Notes: a model not told the origin generated them from the letters alone. A stretch of 64,000 bases of DNA from Streptomyces spongiicola (GCF_003122365.1 NZ_CP029254.1:4117501-4181500), one strand, 5' to 3'. Numbered from the stretch's first letter, positions 43,701 to 52,780 are shown. Made by a program: numbers and translations.

Positions 43701-45017
43701 ATGGATTCCGTGAGCTTTCCCTATGACGCCCCAGTTTCGCAGACGCTCTTCGACCGTGCCTCCCTCGTGACGCCCGGCGGCGTGAACTCTCCCGTCCGCG
43801 CCTTCCGGGCCGTGGGCGGTATCCCCCGGTTCATGGTGTCCGGCAGCGGCCCGTACCTGATGGACGCGGACGGCCGCGAGTACGTGGACCTCGTGTGCTC
43901 CTGGGGCCCGATGATCCTCGGGCATGCCCATCCCGAGGTCACCGCCGCCGTGCAGGAGGCCGTCGCACGCGGCACCTCGTTCGGCACGCCCGGTGAGGGC
44001 GAGGTCGCGCTCGCCGAGGAGATCGTGGCCAGGGTCCGGCCGGTCGAGCAGGTGAGACTGGTCTCCTCGGGCACCGAGGCGACCATGTCGGCGATCCGGC
44101 TGGCGCGCGGGTTCACCGGGCGGGCCAAGGTGATCAAGTTCGCCGGCTGCTACCACGGGCACGTGGACGCGCTGCTCGCGGCCGCCGGCTCCGGGGTGGC
44201 GACCTTGGGGCTGCCGGACACCCCGGGTGTCACGGGCGCGCAGGCGGGCGACACGATCGTGCTGCCGTACAACGATCCGGACTCGGTCCGCGCCGCCTTC
44301 CGGGCGCACCCCGGCGAGATCGCCTGTGTGATCACGGAGGCGTCCCCGGGCAACATGGGCGTCGTCCCGCCGCTGCCCGGTTTCAACCAGGGGCTCAAGG
44401 ACGTCTGCGCCGAGAACGGCGCGCTCTACATCTCCGACGAGGTCATGACCGGTTTCCGTACGTCGAAGGCCGGCTGGTACGGCGTCGACGGCGTGGTGCC
44501 GGACCTGATGACCTTCGGCAAGGTCATGGGGGGCGGTTTCCCGGCGGCGGCGTTCGGCGGCCGGGCCGACGTCATGGGGCACCTCGCCCCGGCCGGTCCG
44601 GTCTACCAGGCGGGCACGCTCTCCGGGAACCCGGTCGCGACCGCCGCGGGCCTCGCCCAGCTCCGGCTCCTGGACGACGCGGCGTACGCCAGGGTCGACG
44701 GGGCCGCCACGGCGGTGCGGGGACTGGTCGCGGACGCGCTGGCCAAGGAGGGAGTCGTCCACCGGGTGCAGACCGCGAGCAACATGTTCTCGGTGTTCTT
44801 CACCGACGGCGAGGTGCGGGACTACGAGGACGCGAAGCGGCAGGAGGCCTTCCGCTTCAACGCCTTCTTCCACTCGATGCTCTCCCAAGGGGTCTACCTT
44901 CCGCCGTCCGCCTTCGAGTCCTGGTTCGTGTCGGCCGCCCACGACGACGCGGCCGTCGAGCGGATCGCCGCCGCGCTGCCCGCCGCTGCCCGCGCCGCCG
45001 CGGAGGCCACGGCATGA
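43701..45017 (+). CDS. hemL: Glutamate-1-semialdehyde 2,1-aminomutase
   Basis: A 438-residue PLP enzyme that turns glutamate-1-semialdehyde, the HemA product, into 5-aminolevulinate for HemB. Motifs: TPGGVNSPVRAFRAVGG near 24, VSSGTEATMSAIRLARG near 118, FAGCYHGHVDALL near 147, YISDEVMTGFR near 244, and the PLP lysine K274 in TFGKVMGGGFP. The start is ATG 43701 or GTG 43710. It overlaps the next gene by ATGA. With hemA, hemC, hemD and hemB this window encodes the path from Glu-tRNA to uroporphyrinogen III. Confidence 0.97.
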   Translation: MDSVSFPYDAPVSQTLFDRASLVTPGGVNSPVRAFRAVGGIPRFMVSGSGPYLMDADGREYVDLVCSWGPMILGHAHPEVTAAVQEAVARGTSFGTPGEGEVALAEEIVARVRPVEQVRLVSSGTEATMSAIRLARGFTGRAKVIKFAGCYHGHVDALLAAAGSGVATLGLPDTPGVTGAQAGDTIVLPYNDPDSVRAAFRAHPGEIACVITEASPGNMGVVPPLPGFNQGLKDVCAENGALYISDEVMTGFRTSKAGWYGVDGVVPDLMTFGKVMGGGFPAAAFGGRADVMGHLAPAGPVYQAGTLSGNPVATAAGLAQLRLLDDAAYARVDGAATAVRGLVADALAKEGVVHRVQTASNMFSVFFTDGEVRDYEDAKRQEAFRFNAFFHSMLSQGVYLPPSAFESWFVSAAHDDAAVERIAAALPAAARAAAEATA

Positions 45018-45706
45018 CCGGTACGGGAATCAATACGGAGAGGACCGTCGTCCATCTCATCCGGCACGGTGAAGTGGACAACCCGGACGGCGTCCTCTAC
45101 GGGCGGCGCCCCGGCTACCACCTCTCCGAGCTGGGCCGCCGGATGGCCGACCGGGTCGCCGAGTACCTGGCCGACCGCGACGTCACCCATGTCGCGGCCT
45201 CCCCGCTGGAGCGGGCACAGGAGACGGCAGCGCCGATCGCCAAGTCCCACGGGCTGACCCTGGACACCGACGAGCGGCTGATCGAGGCGGCCAACGTCTT
45301 CGAGGGCAAGACCTTCGGCGTAGGCGACGGCGCGCTGCGCAGGCCGGGCAACTGGCGGCACCTCACCAATCCGTTCCGGCCGTCCTGGGGAGAGCCGTAT
45401 GTGGACCAGGTGGTGCGGATGATGGGCGCCCTCGGCTCCGCCCGGGACGCCGCCCGCGGCCACGAGGCGGTCCTGGTGAGCCACCAGCTGCCGATCTGGA
45501 TCGTGCGCAGCCATGTGGAGAAGCGCCGGCTCTGGCACGACCCGCGCCGCCGGCAGTGCACCCTCGCATCGCTGACGACCTTCACCTTCCAGGGCGACGG
45601 GATCGTCTCGGTCGCGTATGCGGAGCCCGCGCGCGATCTTGTGCCTCCGCATCTCCTCGCGGGTGCCAAACCGGTCAAGGGAAAGTCCAAGGCGTTTGGC
45701 GCATAG
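45014..45706 (+). CDS. Histidine phosphatase-family protein (phosphoglycerate mutase-like)
   Basis: A 230-residue protein with the catalytic motif LIRHGEVDNP (phosphorylated histidine H18), VAASPLERAQETA near residue 58, a glutamate in IEAANVFEGKTFG, and the second histidine in VLVSHQLPIWIVRSH near 155. Its start overlaps hemL by 4 nt, so they are co-translated. In Streptomyces this pairing is conserved, but a link to haem synthesis is not established. Substrate unknown. Confidence 0.88.
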   Translation: MTGTGINTERTVVHLIRHGEVDNPDGVLYGRRPGYHLSELGRRMADRVAEYLADRDVTHVAASPLERAQETAAPIAKSHGLTLDTDERLIEAANVFEGKTFGVGDGALRRPGNWRHLTNPFRPSWGEPYVDQVVRMMGALGSARDAARGHEAVLVSHQLPIWIVRSHVEKRRLWHDPRRRQCTLASLTTFTFQGDGIVSVAYAEPARDLVPPHLLAGAKPVKGKSKAFGA

Positions 45707-45821
45707 CCGTATGGCCGTCCCGCACATTCCGTGCTGACCCCGGGAACCCCCTCGTTCCGCACGCCATCTCTCTCCATGCGAGTACGTGCGGGAACGCGAC
45801 AGGGAAACGGGGGCGGCCGGC

Positions 45822-47087
45822 ATGCGCGACATCACTCGAAGGAGCCTGCTCGGAGCGGGACTCGGTGCCGCCGCGGCCATCGGTGCCGCGGGCTGCGGCG
45901 CCGGTTCGCGCGGCGGTGAACCGGGACGGGGCGGCGGTCAACCGGGACGGAGCGGGGATGACACGAGCGGGGGCGGCAGCGAGAGGCCCGGTGCGTCGCA
46001 GCGGCCGGTGCGCCCCATAGGCGACGGCTCGACGGCCGACACGGGAGAGCAGCCCGGGCAGCCGGGGCCCCCTGCGCCGCTCGAACCAGGCCAGGCGCCG
46101 CCGCAGTTCGTGATCTTCTCCTGGGACGGCGCGGGTGAGGTCGGCAACGGCCTCTTCCCGCGTTTCCTCGAACTCGCCAGAGAACACGACGCGTCGATGA
46201 CGTTCTTCCTCTCCGGGCTCTATCTGCTGCCCGAGTCCAGGAAGGCGCTCTACCGTCCGCCCAACAATCCGGTGGGGGCCTCCGACATCGGCTATCTCAC
46301 CGACGCGCACATCAGGGACACCCTGAAGTACATACGGCAGGCATGGCTCGAAGGGCACGAGATAGGCACGCACTTCAACGGGCATTTCTGCGGCGGGCAG
46401 GGTTCGGTCGGCAACTGGACGCCCGCCCAGTGGGAGAACGAGATCCACCAGGCCGTGTCCTTCGTCACCCGGTGGAAGAGCAACAGCGGCTGGACGGACC
46501 TCGATCCGCTCCCCTTCGACTACCGCAGGGAACTCGTGGGCGGCCGCACCCCCTGTCTGCTCGGTCAGGAGAACCTCCTGCCGACGGCGAGGAAGCTGGG
46601 CTGGCGCTACGACGCCAGCTCACCGGGCGGCCGCCAGCAGTGGCCCGGGAAACGCGGTGGAGTGTGGGACCTGCCGCTACAGGCCGTGCCGTTCCCCGGC
46701 CACTCCTTCGAGGTGCTCTCGATGGACTACAACATACTCGCCAACCAGTCCCGGAATTCGACCAACGGGGTGCCCTCCCGCTACCCGGGCTGGCGCAAGC
46801 AGGCCACCGGGGCCTATCTCGGCGGATTCCGCCGGGCCTACGAGTCGAATCGCGCGCCGCTGTTCATCGGCAACCACTTCGAGCAGTGGAACGGCGGTAT
46901 CTACATGGACGCCGTCGAGGAGGCCCTGAAGGCCATGGCCGGGAAGAAGGACGTGCGCCTCGTGTCGTTCCGGCAGTTCTGCGACTGGCTCGACGCGCAG
47001 GACCCGGAGATTCTCGCCAGGCTCCGCTCCCTCGAGGTCGGGCAGTCCCCGGACGGCGGCTGGGGAACCTTTCTGAGAGCCGTGTGA
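45822..47087 (+). CDS. Tat-type lipoprotein with polysaccharide deacetylase-like domain
   Basis: A 421-residue protein. The N terminus (MRDITRRSLLGAGLGAAAAIGAAGC) combines a twin-arginine motif with a lipobox, so it is likely Tat-exported and lipid-anchored. A Gly/Pro-rich linker of ~75 residues follows. The catalytic domain starts FVIFSWDGAGEVGNGLFPRFLEL and holds MTFFLSGLYLL and the metal pair HEIGTHFNGHFCGG, like NodB-type deacetylases, although the usual TFDDG reads FSWDG. Substrate could be a cell-wall glycan. ATG 45822 is preferred over GTG 45786 because it begins the signal directly. Confidence 0.8.
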   Translation: MRDITRRSLLGAGLGAAAAIGAAGCGAGSRGGEPGRGGGQPGRSGDDTSGGGSERPGASQRPVRPIGDGSTADTGEQPGQPGPPAPLEPGQAPPQFVIFSWDGAGEVGNGLFPRFLELAREHDASMTFFLSGLYLLPESRKALYRPPNNPVGASDIGYLTDAHIRDTLKYIRQAWLEGHEIGTHFNGHFCGGQGSVGNWTPAQWENEIHQAVSFVTRWKSNSGWTDLDPLPFDYRRELVGGRTPCLLGQENLLPTARKLGWRYDASSPGGRQQWPGKRGGVWDLPLQAVPFPGHSFEVLSMDYNILANQSRNSTNGVPSRYPGWRKQATGAYLGGFRRAYESNRAPLFIGNHFEQWNGGIYMDAVEEALKAMAGKKDVRLVSFRQFCDWLDAQDPEILARLRSLEVGQSPDGGWGTFLRAV

Positions 47088-47102
47088 GGGGGCCCTCGGC
47101 CG

Positions 47103-47143
47103 ACGCCGTCGCTCCGCACCGGACAGGGGCGGAGCGACGGCGT
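47103..47143. terminator. Bidirectional terminator
   Basis: A perfect 15-bp stem (47103-47117 with 47129-47143) with an 11-nt loop lies between the convergent deacetylase-like and VOC genes. Confidence 0.85.
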
Positions 47144-47146
47144 GCG

Positions 47147-47626
47147 TCAGCCCTGCTTCGGGTGGGGGCGCCTGACGAACTCGACGCCCTCCCCGTCGGG
47201 GCCGTACACGAAACCGACGTACAGCGTCATCGGCATCGTGCCGGTGGTCTCGATCTCGGTCGGGGCCGTCAGCGAGCGTGCGCCGGCGTCGACGGCCCGC
47301 CGGTAGAGGGTGTCCGGGTCTTCCGTGCGGAGGGCGAAGTGCACGAGGGCGGCGGCGCGGGCCCGCTCCTCGTCGGTCGGGAGGGGAGGCGTGTCGAAGG
47401 GCCGGCCCGAACCGGCCGGGCGGGGTGGAACCCGCGTCGAAGAGTTCGAGCACCCGTTCGTCGCCCGTGTCCAGGAAGACGCAGCGGTGGACTCCTGCCC
47501 GAGGCGCGCTCCACTCGCGTCGAACCGGAAGCCGAGCGCTTCGGTGCAGAAGCGGACGGTGGCGTCGAGATCGTGGGTGCGGAGGGCGACATGGTCGAGG
47601 CCCTGGTTGGGTGCGGCAGCACCCAT
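47147..47626 (-). CDS. VOC/glyoxalase-family protein with an internally shifted segment
   Basis: A 159-residue vicinal-oxygen-chelate protein (GLDHVALRTHDLDATVRFCTEALGFRFDASG...; VHFALRTEDPDTLYRRAVDAGARS; MTLYVGFVYGPDGEGVEFV), a fold of glyoxalases and dioxygenases. Between about 47405 and 47483 the open frame reads an atypical Ser/Pro-rich stretch. The neighbouring frame there encodes the family-like CVFLDTGDERVLELFDAG. A one-base loss near 47480 and a one-base gain near 47406 would explain this, so the copy is either mutated or carries sequencing errors. ATG 47626 has GAGGAG 9 nt upstream. Confidence 0.7.
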   Translation of the reverse strand: MGAAAPNQGLDHVALRTHDLDATVRFCTEALGFRFDASGARLGQESTAASSWTRATNGCSNSSTRVPPRPAGSGRPFDTPPLPTDEERARAAALVHFALRTEDPDTLYRRAVDAGARSLTAPTEIETTGTMPMTLYVGFVYGPDGEGVEFVRRPHPKQG

Positions 47627-48376
47627 GGCGGTGCTCTCCTCGCGGTCGTCTGCGTGTTCGTCCGGGCGGTCGTCTGCTGACCGGGGTGGGGCCCGCGGCG
47701 CCGAACGGCCCCGTCGATGCCCTGGCGCCCCGACGGCACGCCCGGCAGGGCTCCCGAGGCACGGCCGACGCACCGTCTCCGCCGGGCGCCGCGGCGCCGG
47801 ATCGTGAGGCCGTTGTCTGTTCCGCGGTTCTGCGGTTCTGCGGCTCTGCGGCTTCGCGTCTCCGCAACGAGGGGCGAGGGGGCCAGGGCAACCCCAAGGC
47901 AACCGCAGGGCAACCCCGAGGCGCTCCGGGGATCCCGAGAGAGCACGGTGGGCCGAGGGGCCGAGCCGGACCGGCGGACGCCTACCGGTTCCATCCGCCC
48001 GTACGTCTCGCCGGACTTCTCCGGGGAAGGCCACTGCCGAGGTCGGTTCGCCGGACCGGTCGCCTGTCCGATGGTCCTGTTACCGCAATGCCGGCCCGCC
48101 GTACGCGGTCCGGGCGTGCCCGCGCGGCTCGGGGCCGCCTCAGCGACCGGAGGGGGACTCTCCAGTGCCGGCCGGGCCGCCGGCCCCGCTCTCCGGTGAC
48201 CGGCTCGCAACCCGGCGGCAGTTCACGGACGCCGCCGGGAGGCGGGCGGGTGGCGTGCCGCGGCCCCGTCCGTGCTGCCCCAACCCAGCCGGAGAAGGGA
48301 CGGTACGGGCGGCGAGCGCCACGGACGGCAAGGGGGGCGGCCAAGATCCCCTGAACCCGCATGCGAAACTTTTCAC
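47627..48376. other. Gene-free region before the cytochrome c maturation operon
   Basis: 750 bp with no reading frame I trust on either strand. There are short direct repeats (GTTCTGCGGTTCTGCGGCTCTGCG near 47825-47860, shown as three ~9-bp units, and GGCAACCCC/GGCAACCGC near 47887-47915). The 48330-48376 end carries the resA promoter region and a Rex-like site. The region might hide an RNA gene, but I see no recognisable one. Confidence 0.5.
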
Positions 48377-48377
48377 A
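48362..48377. promoter_or_regulatory. Rex-operator-like site on the resA-like start codon
   Basis: TGCGAAACTTTTCACA matches the Rex core TGTGAAnnnnTTCACA at 11 of 12 fixed positions. Its last base is the A of the start codon ATG 48377. As no ribosome binding site precedes this gene, the mRNA may be leaderless and the site would cover the promoter. Confidence 0.6.
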
Positions 48378-48979
48378 TGAGTCTCGTCCGTGCCCCTCGA
48401 CGCACCCTGATCACCGTCGGCGCGCTCGCCGCCGCGTTCGCCCTGTCGGCGTGCACCGGCGATGCCGGGGGCAGGTCCGGCGGCGGCGGCGACACCAACT
48501 TCGTCACCGGCACGAGCGGGATCTCCACCGTCGCCGAGGGCAAGCGGACGACCGCTCCGCGGCTGTCCGGCGAGGACCTCACGGGCAAGCCGCTCGACCT
48601 GGCCGACTACCAGGGCAAGGTCGTCGTCCTGAACCTGTGGGGCTCGTGGTGCGCGCCCTGCCGCGCCGAGGCACCGTACCTGAGCAAGGTCGCCGAGGAG
48701 ACGAAGAGCCAGGGCGTGGAGTTCATCGGGATCAACACCCGCGACCCGCAGACCGGCCCGGCGCTCGCCTTCGAGAAGGACTACGAGGTCGGCTACCCGA
48801 GCTTCCACGACCCCATCGGCAAGCTGATCCTGAAGTTCCCCAAGGGCAGCCTCAACCCGCAGGCCATTCCGAGCACGATCGTCATCGACCGTGAGGGGAA
48901 GATCGCGGCCCGTGCCCTGACGGGGCTGGACGACAAGCAGCTCCGCTCCATGATCGATCCCGTGGTCGCGGAGAAGTAG
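48377..48979 (+). CDS. TlpA/ResA-like thiol-disulfide lipoprotein
   Basis: A 200-residue lipoprotein with signal RTLITVGALAAAFALSAC (lipobox LSAC, C26) and a thioredoxin-like domain from about residue 58. The redox motif is W-C92-A-P-C95 in VVLNLWGSWCAPCRAE, and the cis-proline lies in NPQAIPSTIVID. ResA-like proteins reduce apocytochrome c thiols outside the membrane before haem attachment, taking electrons from CcdA, encoded 2 nt downstream. First gene of a resA-ccdA-resB-ccsB operon. Confidence 0.92.
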   Translation: MSLVRAPRRTLITVGALAAAFALSACTGDAGGRSGGGGDTNFVTGTSGISTVAEGKRTTAPRLSGEDLTGKPLDLADYQGKVVVLNLWGSWCAPCRAEAPYLSKVAEETKSQGVEFIGINTRDPQTGPALAFEKDYEVGYPSFHDPIGKLILKFPKGSLNPQAIPSTIVIDREGKIAARALTGLDDKQLRSMIDPVVAEK

Positions 48980-48981
48980 GG

Positions 48982-49722
48982 ATGCAGAACGAGACGGTCA
49001 TGAGCGGCGCGATGCTGCTCGCGCTCCCCGTCGCCGTCCTGGCGGGTCTGGTGTCCTTCTTCTCCCCCTGCGTACTGCCGCTGGTCCCGGGCTATCTGTC
49101 CTATGTGACCGGCGTCACCGGCACCGATCTCGCCGAGGCCCGGAAGGGGAGGATGGCCTCCGGAGCGGCTCTCTTCGTGCTCGGCTTCTCCGCCGTCTTC
49201 GTCTCCGGAGGGGCTCTCTTCGGCTTCTTCGGCTGGACCCTCCAGGAGCACCGCGAGGTGCTCACCACGGTCCTCGGTGTGCTGATGATCCTGATGGGCC
49301 TCTTCTTCATGGGCCTCATGCCCTTCCTCACCCAGCGCGAGTTCCGCTTCCACAAGCGGCCCGCGACGGGACTCGTGGGGGCACCCGTGCTCGGAGCGCT
49401 CTTCGGCATCGGCTGGACCCCGTGCATCGGCCCGACCCTCGCCTCGGTGACGGTGCTCTCCGCGCAGCAGGGCAGCGCGGGCCGCGGAGCGCTGCTGACC
49501 GCCGCGTACTGCCTCGGCCTCGGGTTGCCGTTCGTGCTCGCTGCCGTCGCCTTCCGCAGGGCTCTCGGTGCGTTCGGCTGGGTCAGGCGCCACTATGCCT
49601 GGGTGATGAGGATCGGCGGCGGCATGATGATCGCGACCGGCGCGCTGCTGCTGACCGGCGCGTGGGACGTCCTCGTGCAGGAGATGCAGAGCTGGTCCCA
49701 GGGCTTCCAGGTGGGAATCTGA
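48982..49722 (+). CDS. ccdA: Cytochrome c biogenesis thiol transporter CcdA
   Basis: A 246-residue membrane protein with about six helices that passes electrons from cytoplasmic thioredoxin to the ResA-like protein. The conserved cysteines are in FFSPCVLPLVPGYLSYVTG near residue 31 and IGWTPCIGPTLASV near 149, in the usual symmetric positions of helices 1 and 4. It starts 2 nt after the resA-like stop, so they are translationally coupled. Confidence 0.94.
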   Translation: MQNETVMSGAMLLALPVAVLAGLVSFFSPCVLPLVPGYLSYVTGVTGTDLAEARKGRMASGAALFVLGFSAVFVSGGALFGFFGWTLQEHREVLTTVLGVLMILMGLFFMGLMPFLTQREFRFHKRPATGLVGAPVLGALFGIGWTPCIGPTLASVTVLSAQQGSAGRGALLTAAYCLGLGLPFVLAAVAFRRALGAFGWVRRHYAWVMRIGGGMMIATGALLLTGAWDVLVQEMQSWSQGFQVGI

Positions 49723-49725
49723 TCC

Positions 49726-51657
49726 ATGAGCGAGACCGAGACGACTACCGGGAACGGGACGGCGAACGAGTCGGCCACCGGGACGACTACCGGGAACGGG
49801 ACGGCGAACGAGCCGGCCACCGGGACGACTACCGGGAACGGGACGGCGAACGAGCCGGCCACCGGGACGATTACCGGGACGACTGCCGGGACCAGGACGG
49901 CGGATGAGCCCGGGACCGGGGCCGTCGGCGCAGAGCGGGCCGACCAGGAGCCCGGCGACCTCGGCGGCGCGGGGGACCAGCTCTCCACCGCCCCCCAGGA
50001 GCGGGCGGTGCCCGGCTCCTTCGGCGGGCGGCGCGCTCCGGGCCCCGTCGGCGCGGTCGCCTGGGGAGTCCGTGAGACGACCGGCTGGATCCGGTGGTTC
50101 TGGCGCCAGCTGACCTCCATGCGGGTGGCGCTCATCCTGCTGTTCCTGCTCTCCCTGGGCGCGATCCCCGGTTCCCTCGTCCCGCAGAACAGTGCGGACG
50201 AGGTGAAGGTCGGCACCTGGAAGGCGAACAACGAGTTCTGGACGCCGGTCTTCGAGAAGCTCCAGCTCTTCGACGTCTACAGCTCGGTGTGGTTCTCCGC
50301 GATCTACATCCTGCTGTTCGTCTCGTTGATCGGCTGCATCGTCCCGAGGACCTGGCAGTTCGCCGGTCAGCTGCGCGGCCGCCCGCCGGGCGCGCCCAAG
50401 CGCCTGACCCGGCTGCCCGTGTACACGACGTGGCGGACCGAGGCCGAGCCCGGGGCGGTCGGCGAGGCCGCGCTCGCGCTGCTGCGGAAGCGTCGGTTCC
50501 GGGCGCATGTCGCCGGGGACGCGGTGGCCTCGGAGAAGGGCTATCTGCGCGAGGTCGGGAACCTCCTCTTCCATGTCTCCCTGATCGTGATGCTCGTGGC
50601 CTTCGCCGTCGGGCAGCTCTTCAAGTCCGAGGGGGGCAAGCTGGTCGTCGAGGGCGACGGCTTCGCCAACACCCTGACCCAGTACGACGACTTCAGGTCC
50701 GGGTCGCTGTTCGACATCGACGACCTGGTCCCGTTCAGCTTCACCCTGGACCAGTTCACCGGCACATACGAGCCCAGCGGCCCGCAGAAGGGCACACCCC
50801 GCACCTTCGAGGCCGCGGTCACCTACGCCGAGGGCGCCGAGGGCAAGGACCGGAAGGCCGTCGTCCGGGTCAACGAGCCGCTGGAGATCGACGGCTCCAA
50901 GGTCTATCTGCTCGCCCACGGCTACGCGCCCGTCGTGACCGTCCGCGACGGCAGGGGCCAGGTCGTCCACCGGGCCGCCGTCCCGCTGCTGCCCATCGAC
51001 AACAACGTCAGCTCCACCGGTGTCATCAAGGTGCTGGACGGCTACCGCGACGGGGACGGCGAGAAGGAGCAGCTCGGCTTCCCCGCCTTCTTCGTGCCCA
51101 CCTACGCGGGCAAGGGCCACGGCCAGATGTTCTCCCAGTTCCCGGCCCTGGTGTTCCCGGCGCTCAACCTGAGTGCGTACCGGGGCAGCCTCGGCGTCGA
51201 CTCCGGTGTCCCGCAGAACGTGTACCAGCTGGACACCCGCAAGATGAAGCCGTTCAAGGACGCCAAGGGCGAGGTGTTCAAGCAGACCCTGCTGCCGGGG
51301 GAGACGATGCAGCTGCCCGACGGCGCGGGCTCGGTCACCTTCGAGAAGGAGATCAAGGAGTGGGCGAGCTTCCAGATCTCCCAGCAGCCGGGCAACGGGC
51401 TCGCGCTCGCCGGTGCCGTCGCCGCGATCACCGGGCTCGTCGGTTCCCTGTTCATCCAGCGCCGCCGGGTGTGGGTGCGTGCCGTGCGCGGCGAGGACGG
51501 TGTGACGGTCGTGGAGATGGCGGGGCTGGGCCGGAGCGAGTCGGCCGGGCTCCCCGAGGAACTGGCCGACCTCGCCGCATCGCTCAACGCCGAGGCGCCG
51601 ACCGCGCCCGACCCCGAACCAGCCGCAGCTGTTCCCGCCGAAGGGGCTGAGAAGTGA
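49726..51657 (+). CDS. resB: Cytochrome c biogenesis protein ResB
   Basis: A 643-residue membrane protein that together with CcsB forms the System II haem lyase. The first ~110 residues are a disordered region with a 14-residue repeat (TTGNGTANEPATGT-like) from a 42-bp DNA repeat. The ResB fold starts FWRQLTSMRVALILLFLLSLGAIPGSLVPQ near residue 124. Further helices lie near 188, 282 and 560, around a large extracytoplasmic domain. It starts 3 nt after ccdA and its stop overlaps ccsB by GTGA. Confidence 0.93.
   Translation: MSETETTTGNGTANESATGTTTGNGTANEPATGTTTGNGTANEPATGTITGTTAGTRTADEPGTGAVGAERADQEPGDLGGAGDQLSTAPQERAVPGSFGGRRAPGPVGAVAWGVRETTGWIRWFWRQLTSMRVALILLFLLSLGAIPGSLVPQNSADEVKVGTWKANNEFWTPVFEKLQLFDVYSSVWFSAIYILLFVSLIGCIVPRTWQFAGQLRGRPPGAPKRLTRLPVYTTWRTEAEPGAVGEAALALLRKRRFRAHVAGDAVASEKGYLREVGNLLFHVSLIVMLVAFAVGQLFKSEGGKLVVEGDGFANTLTQYDDFRSGSLFDIDDLVPFSFTLDQFTGTYEPSGPQKGTPRTFEAAVTYAEGAEGKDRKAVVRVNEPLEIDGSKVYLLAHGYAPVVTVRDGRGQVVHRAAVPLLPIDNNVSSTGVIKVLDGYRDGDGEKEQLGFPAFFVPTYAGKGHGQMFSQFPALVFPALNLSAYRGSLGVDSGVPQNVYQLDTRKMKPFKDAKGEVFKQTLLPGETMQLPDGAGSVTFEKEIKEWASFQISQQPGNGLALAGAVAAITGLVGSLFIQRRRVWVRAVRGEDGVTVVEMAGLGRSESAGLPEELADLAASLNAEAPTAPDPEPAAAVPAEGAEK
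49741..49866 (+). repeat. 42-bp tandem repeat x3 in the 5' end of resB
   Basis: Copies begin at 49741, 49783 and 49825 and are nearly identical; a fourth at 49867 is diverged. They encode TTTGNGTANE(S/P)ATG three times. The period keeps the frame. Confidence 0.95.
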
Positions 51658-52733
51658 ATCTCGCCGCCGCCAACAACGAGAGCCTCGCCGAGTTCAGCAA
51701 CGTGCTGATCTACTCGGCCATGGCCGTGTACACCCTGGCCTTCCTCGCGCATATCGCCGAGTGGACGTTCGGCAGCCGCAGCAGGGTCGGCCGTACCGCC
51801 GCCGCCCTGACGGCGGACGGCCGGGCCGCCGCACCGGGGGTCCGGGTCGCCCGCAGGGGCGGCGGGACCACCGTGCTGGACCGCCCCAGGGTCGTCACCC
51901 GCTCCGCGGCCGGCACCCGGGACGTCCCCGACGGCCCCGGCGCGGCCGGCGGTGACCGGCAGGGCGACCTGTACGGCCGGATCGCGGTCTCGCTGACCGC
52001 CCTCGCCTTCCTGATCGAGGCCGCGGGCGTCGCGACCCGAGCCGTCTCGGTGCAGCGTGCCCCCTGGGGCAACATGTACGAGTTCTCCACCACCTTCTCC
52101 ACGGTGGCGGTCGGCGCGTACCTCGGCTTCCTCCTCGCCAGGAAGAACGTGCGCTGGATCGGGCTGCCGCTCGTCACCACGGTCCTGCTGGACCTGGGCA
52201 TCGCGGTCACCTGGCTCTACACCGAGAGCGACCAGCTCGTCCCGGCCCTGGACTCGTACTGGCTGTGGATCCACGTCTCCACCGCGATCTTCTGCGGCGC
52301 GGTCTTCTACCTGGGCGCGGTCGCCACCCTGCTGTACCTCTTCCGGGACTCCTACGAGAACAAGCTCGCCGAAGGCGGCGACCCCGGCTCCTTCGCCCGC
52401 TCCGTGCTGCACCGGTTGCCGTCCGCCGCGTCCCTGGACAAGTTCGCCTACCGCATCAACGCCGCGGTCTTCCCGCTGTGGACGTTCACCATCATCGCGG
52501 GGGCGATCTGGGCGGGCGACGCATGGGGCCGCTACTGGGGCTGGGACGCCAAGGAGGTCTGGTCCTTCATCACCTGGGTGGCGTACGCCGCGTATCTGCA
52601 CGCCCGCGCCACCGCCGGATGGAAGGGCCGCAGGGCCGCGTACATCGCGCTGGTCGCCTTCGCCTGCTTCCTCTTCAACTACTACGGCGTCAACCTCTTC
52701 GTGAACAGCCTCCACGGCTACGCGGGGGTCTGA
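51654..52733 (+). CDS. ccsB: Cytochrome c biogenesis protein CcsB (haem lyase subunit)
   Basis: A 359-residue membrane protein with eight or so helices. The haem-handling tryptophan-rich motif WGWDAKEVWSFITWVAYAAYLHAR lies near residue 295. Other family segments are RAPWGNMYEFSTTF near 135 and WIHVSTAIFCGAVFYLGAV near 205, which carry the conserved histidine. A Gly/Arg-rich insert of ~50 residues separates the first helix from the core. GTG 51654 overlaps the resB stop. It delivers haem to apocytochrome c with ResB. Confidence 0.94.
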   Translation: MNLAAANNESLAEFSNVLIYSAMAVYTLAFLAHIAEWTFGSRSRVGRTAAALTADGRAAAPGVRVARRGGGTTVLDRPRVVTRSAAGTRDVPDGPGAAGGDRQGDLYGRIAVSLTALAFLIEAAGVATRAVSVQRAPWGNMYEFSTTFSTVAVGAYLGFLLARKNVRWIGLPLVTTVLLDLGIAVTWLYTESDQLVPALDSYWLWIHVSTAIFCGAVFYLGAVATLLYLFRDSYENKLAEGGDPGSFARSVLHRLPSAASLDKFAYRINAAVFPLWTFTIIAGAIWAGDAWGRYWGWDAKEVWSFITWVAYAAYLHARATAGWKGRRAAYIALVAFACFLFNYYGVNLFVNSLHGYAGV

Positions 52734-52780
52734 GCCGCCCACCGGTTCAGGGGAGGCCCCTGGGAGGCGCCGAAGAGGTC

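Noticed and set aside
47717..48199. Open frames on both strands in the 750-bp gap before the resA-like gene
   Set aside because: Arg/Ala/Pro-rich, mutually overlapping, and without recognisable domains.
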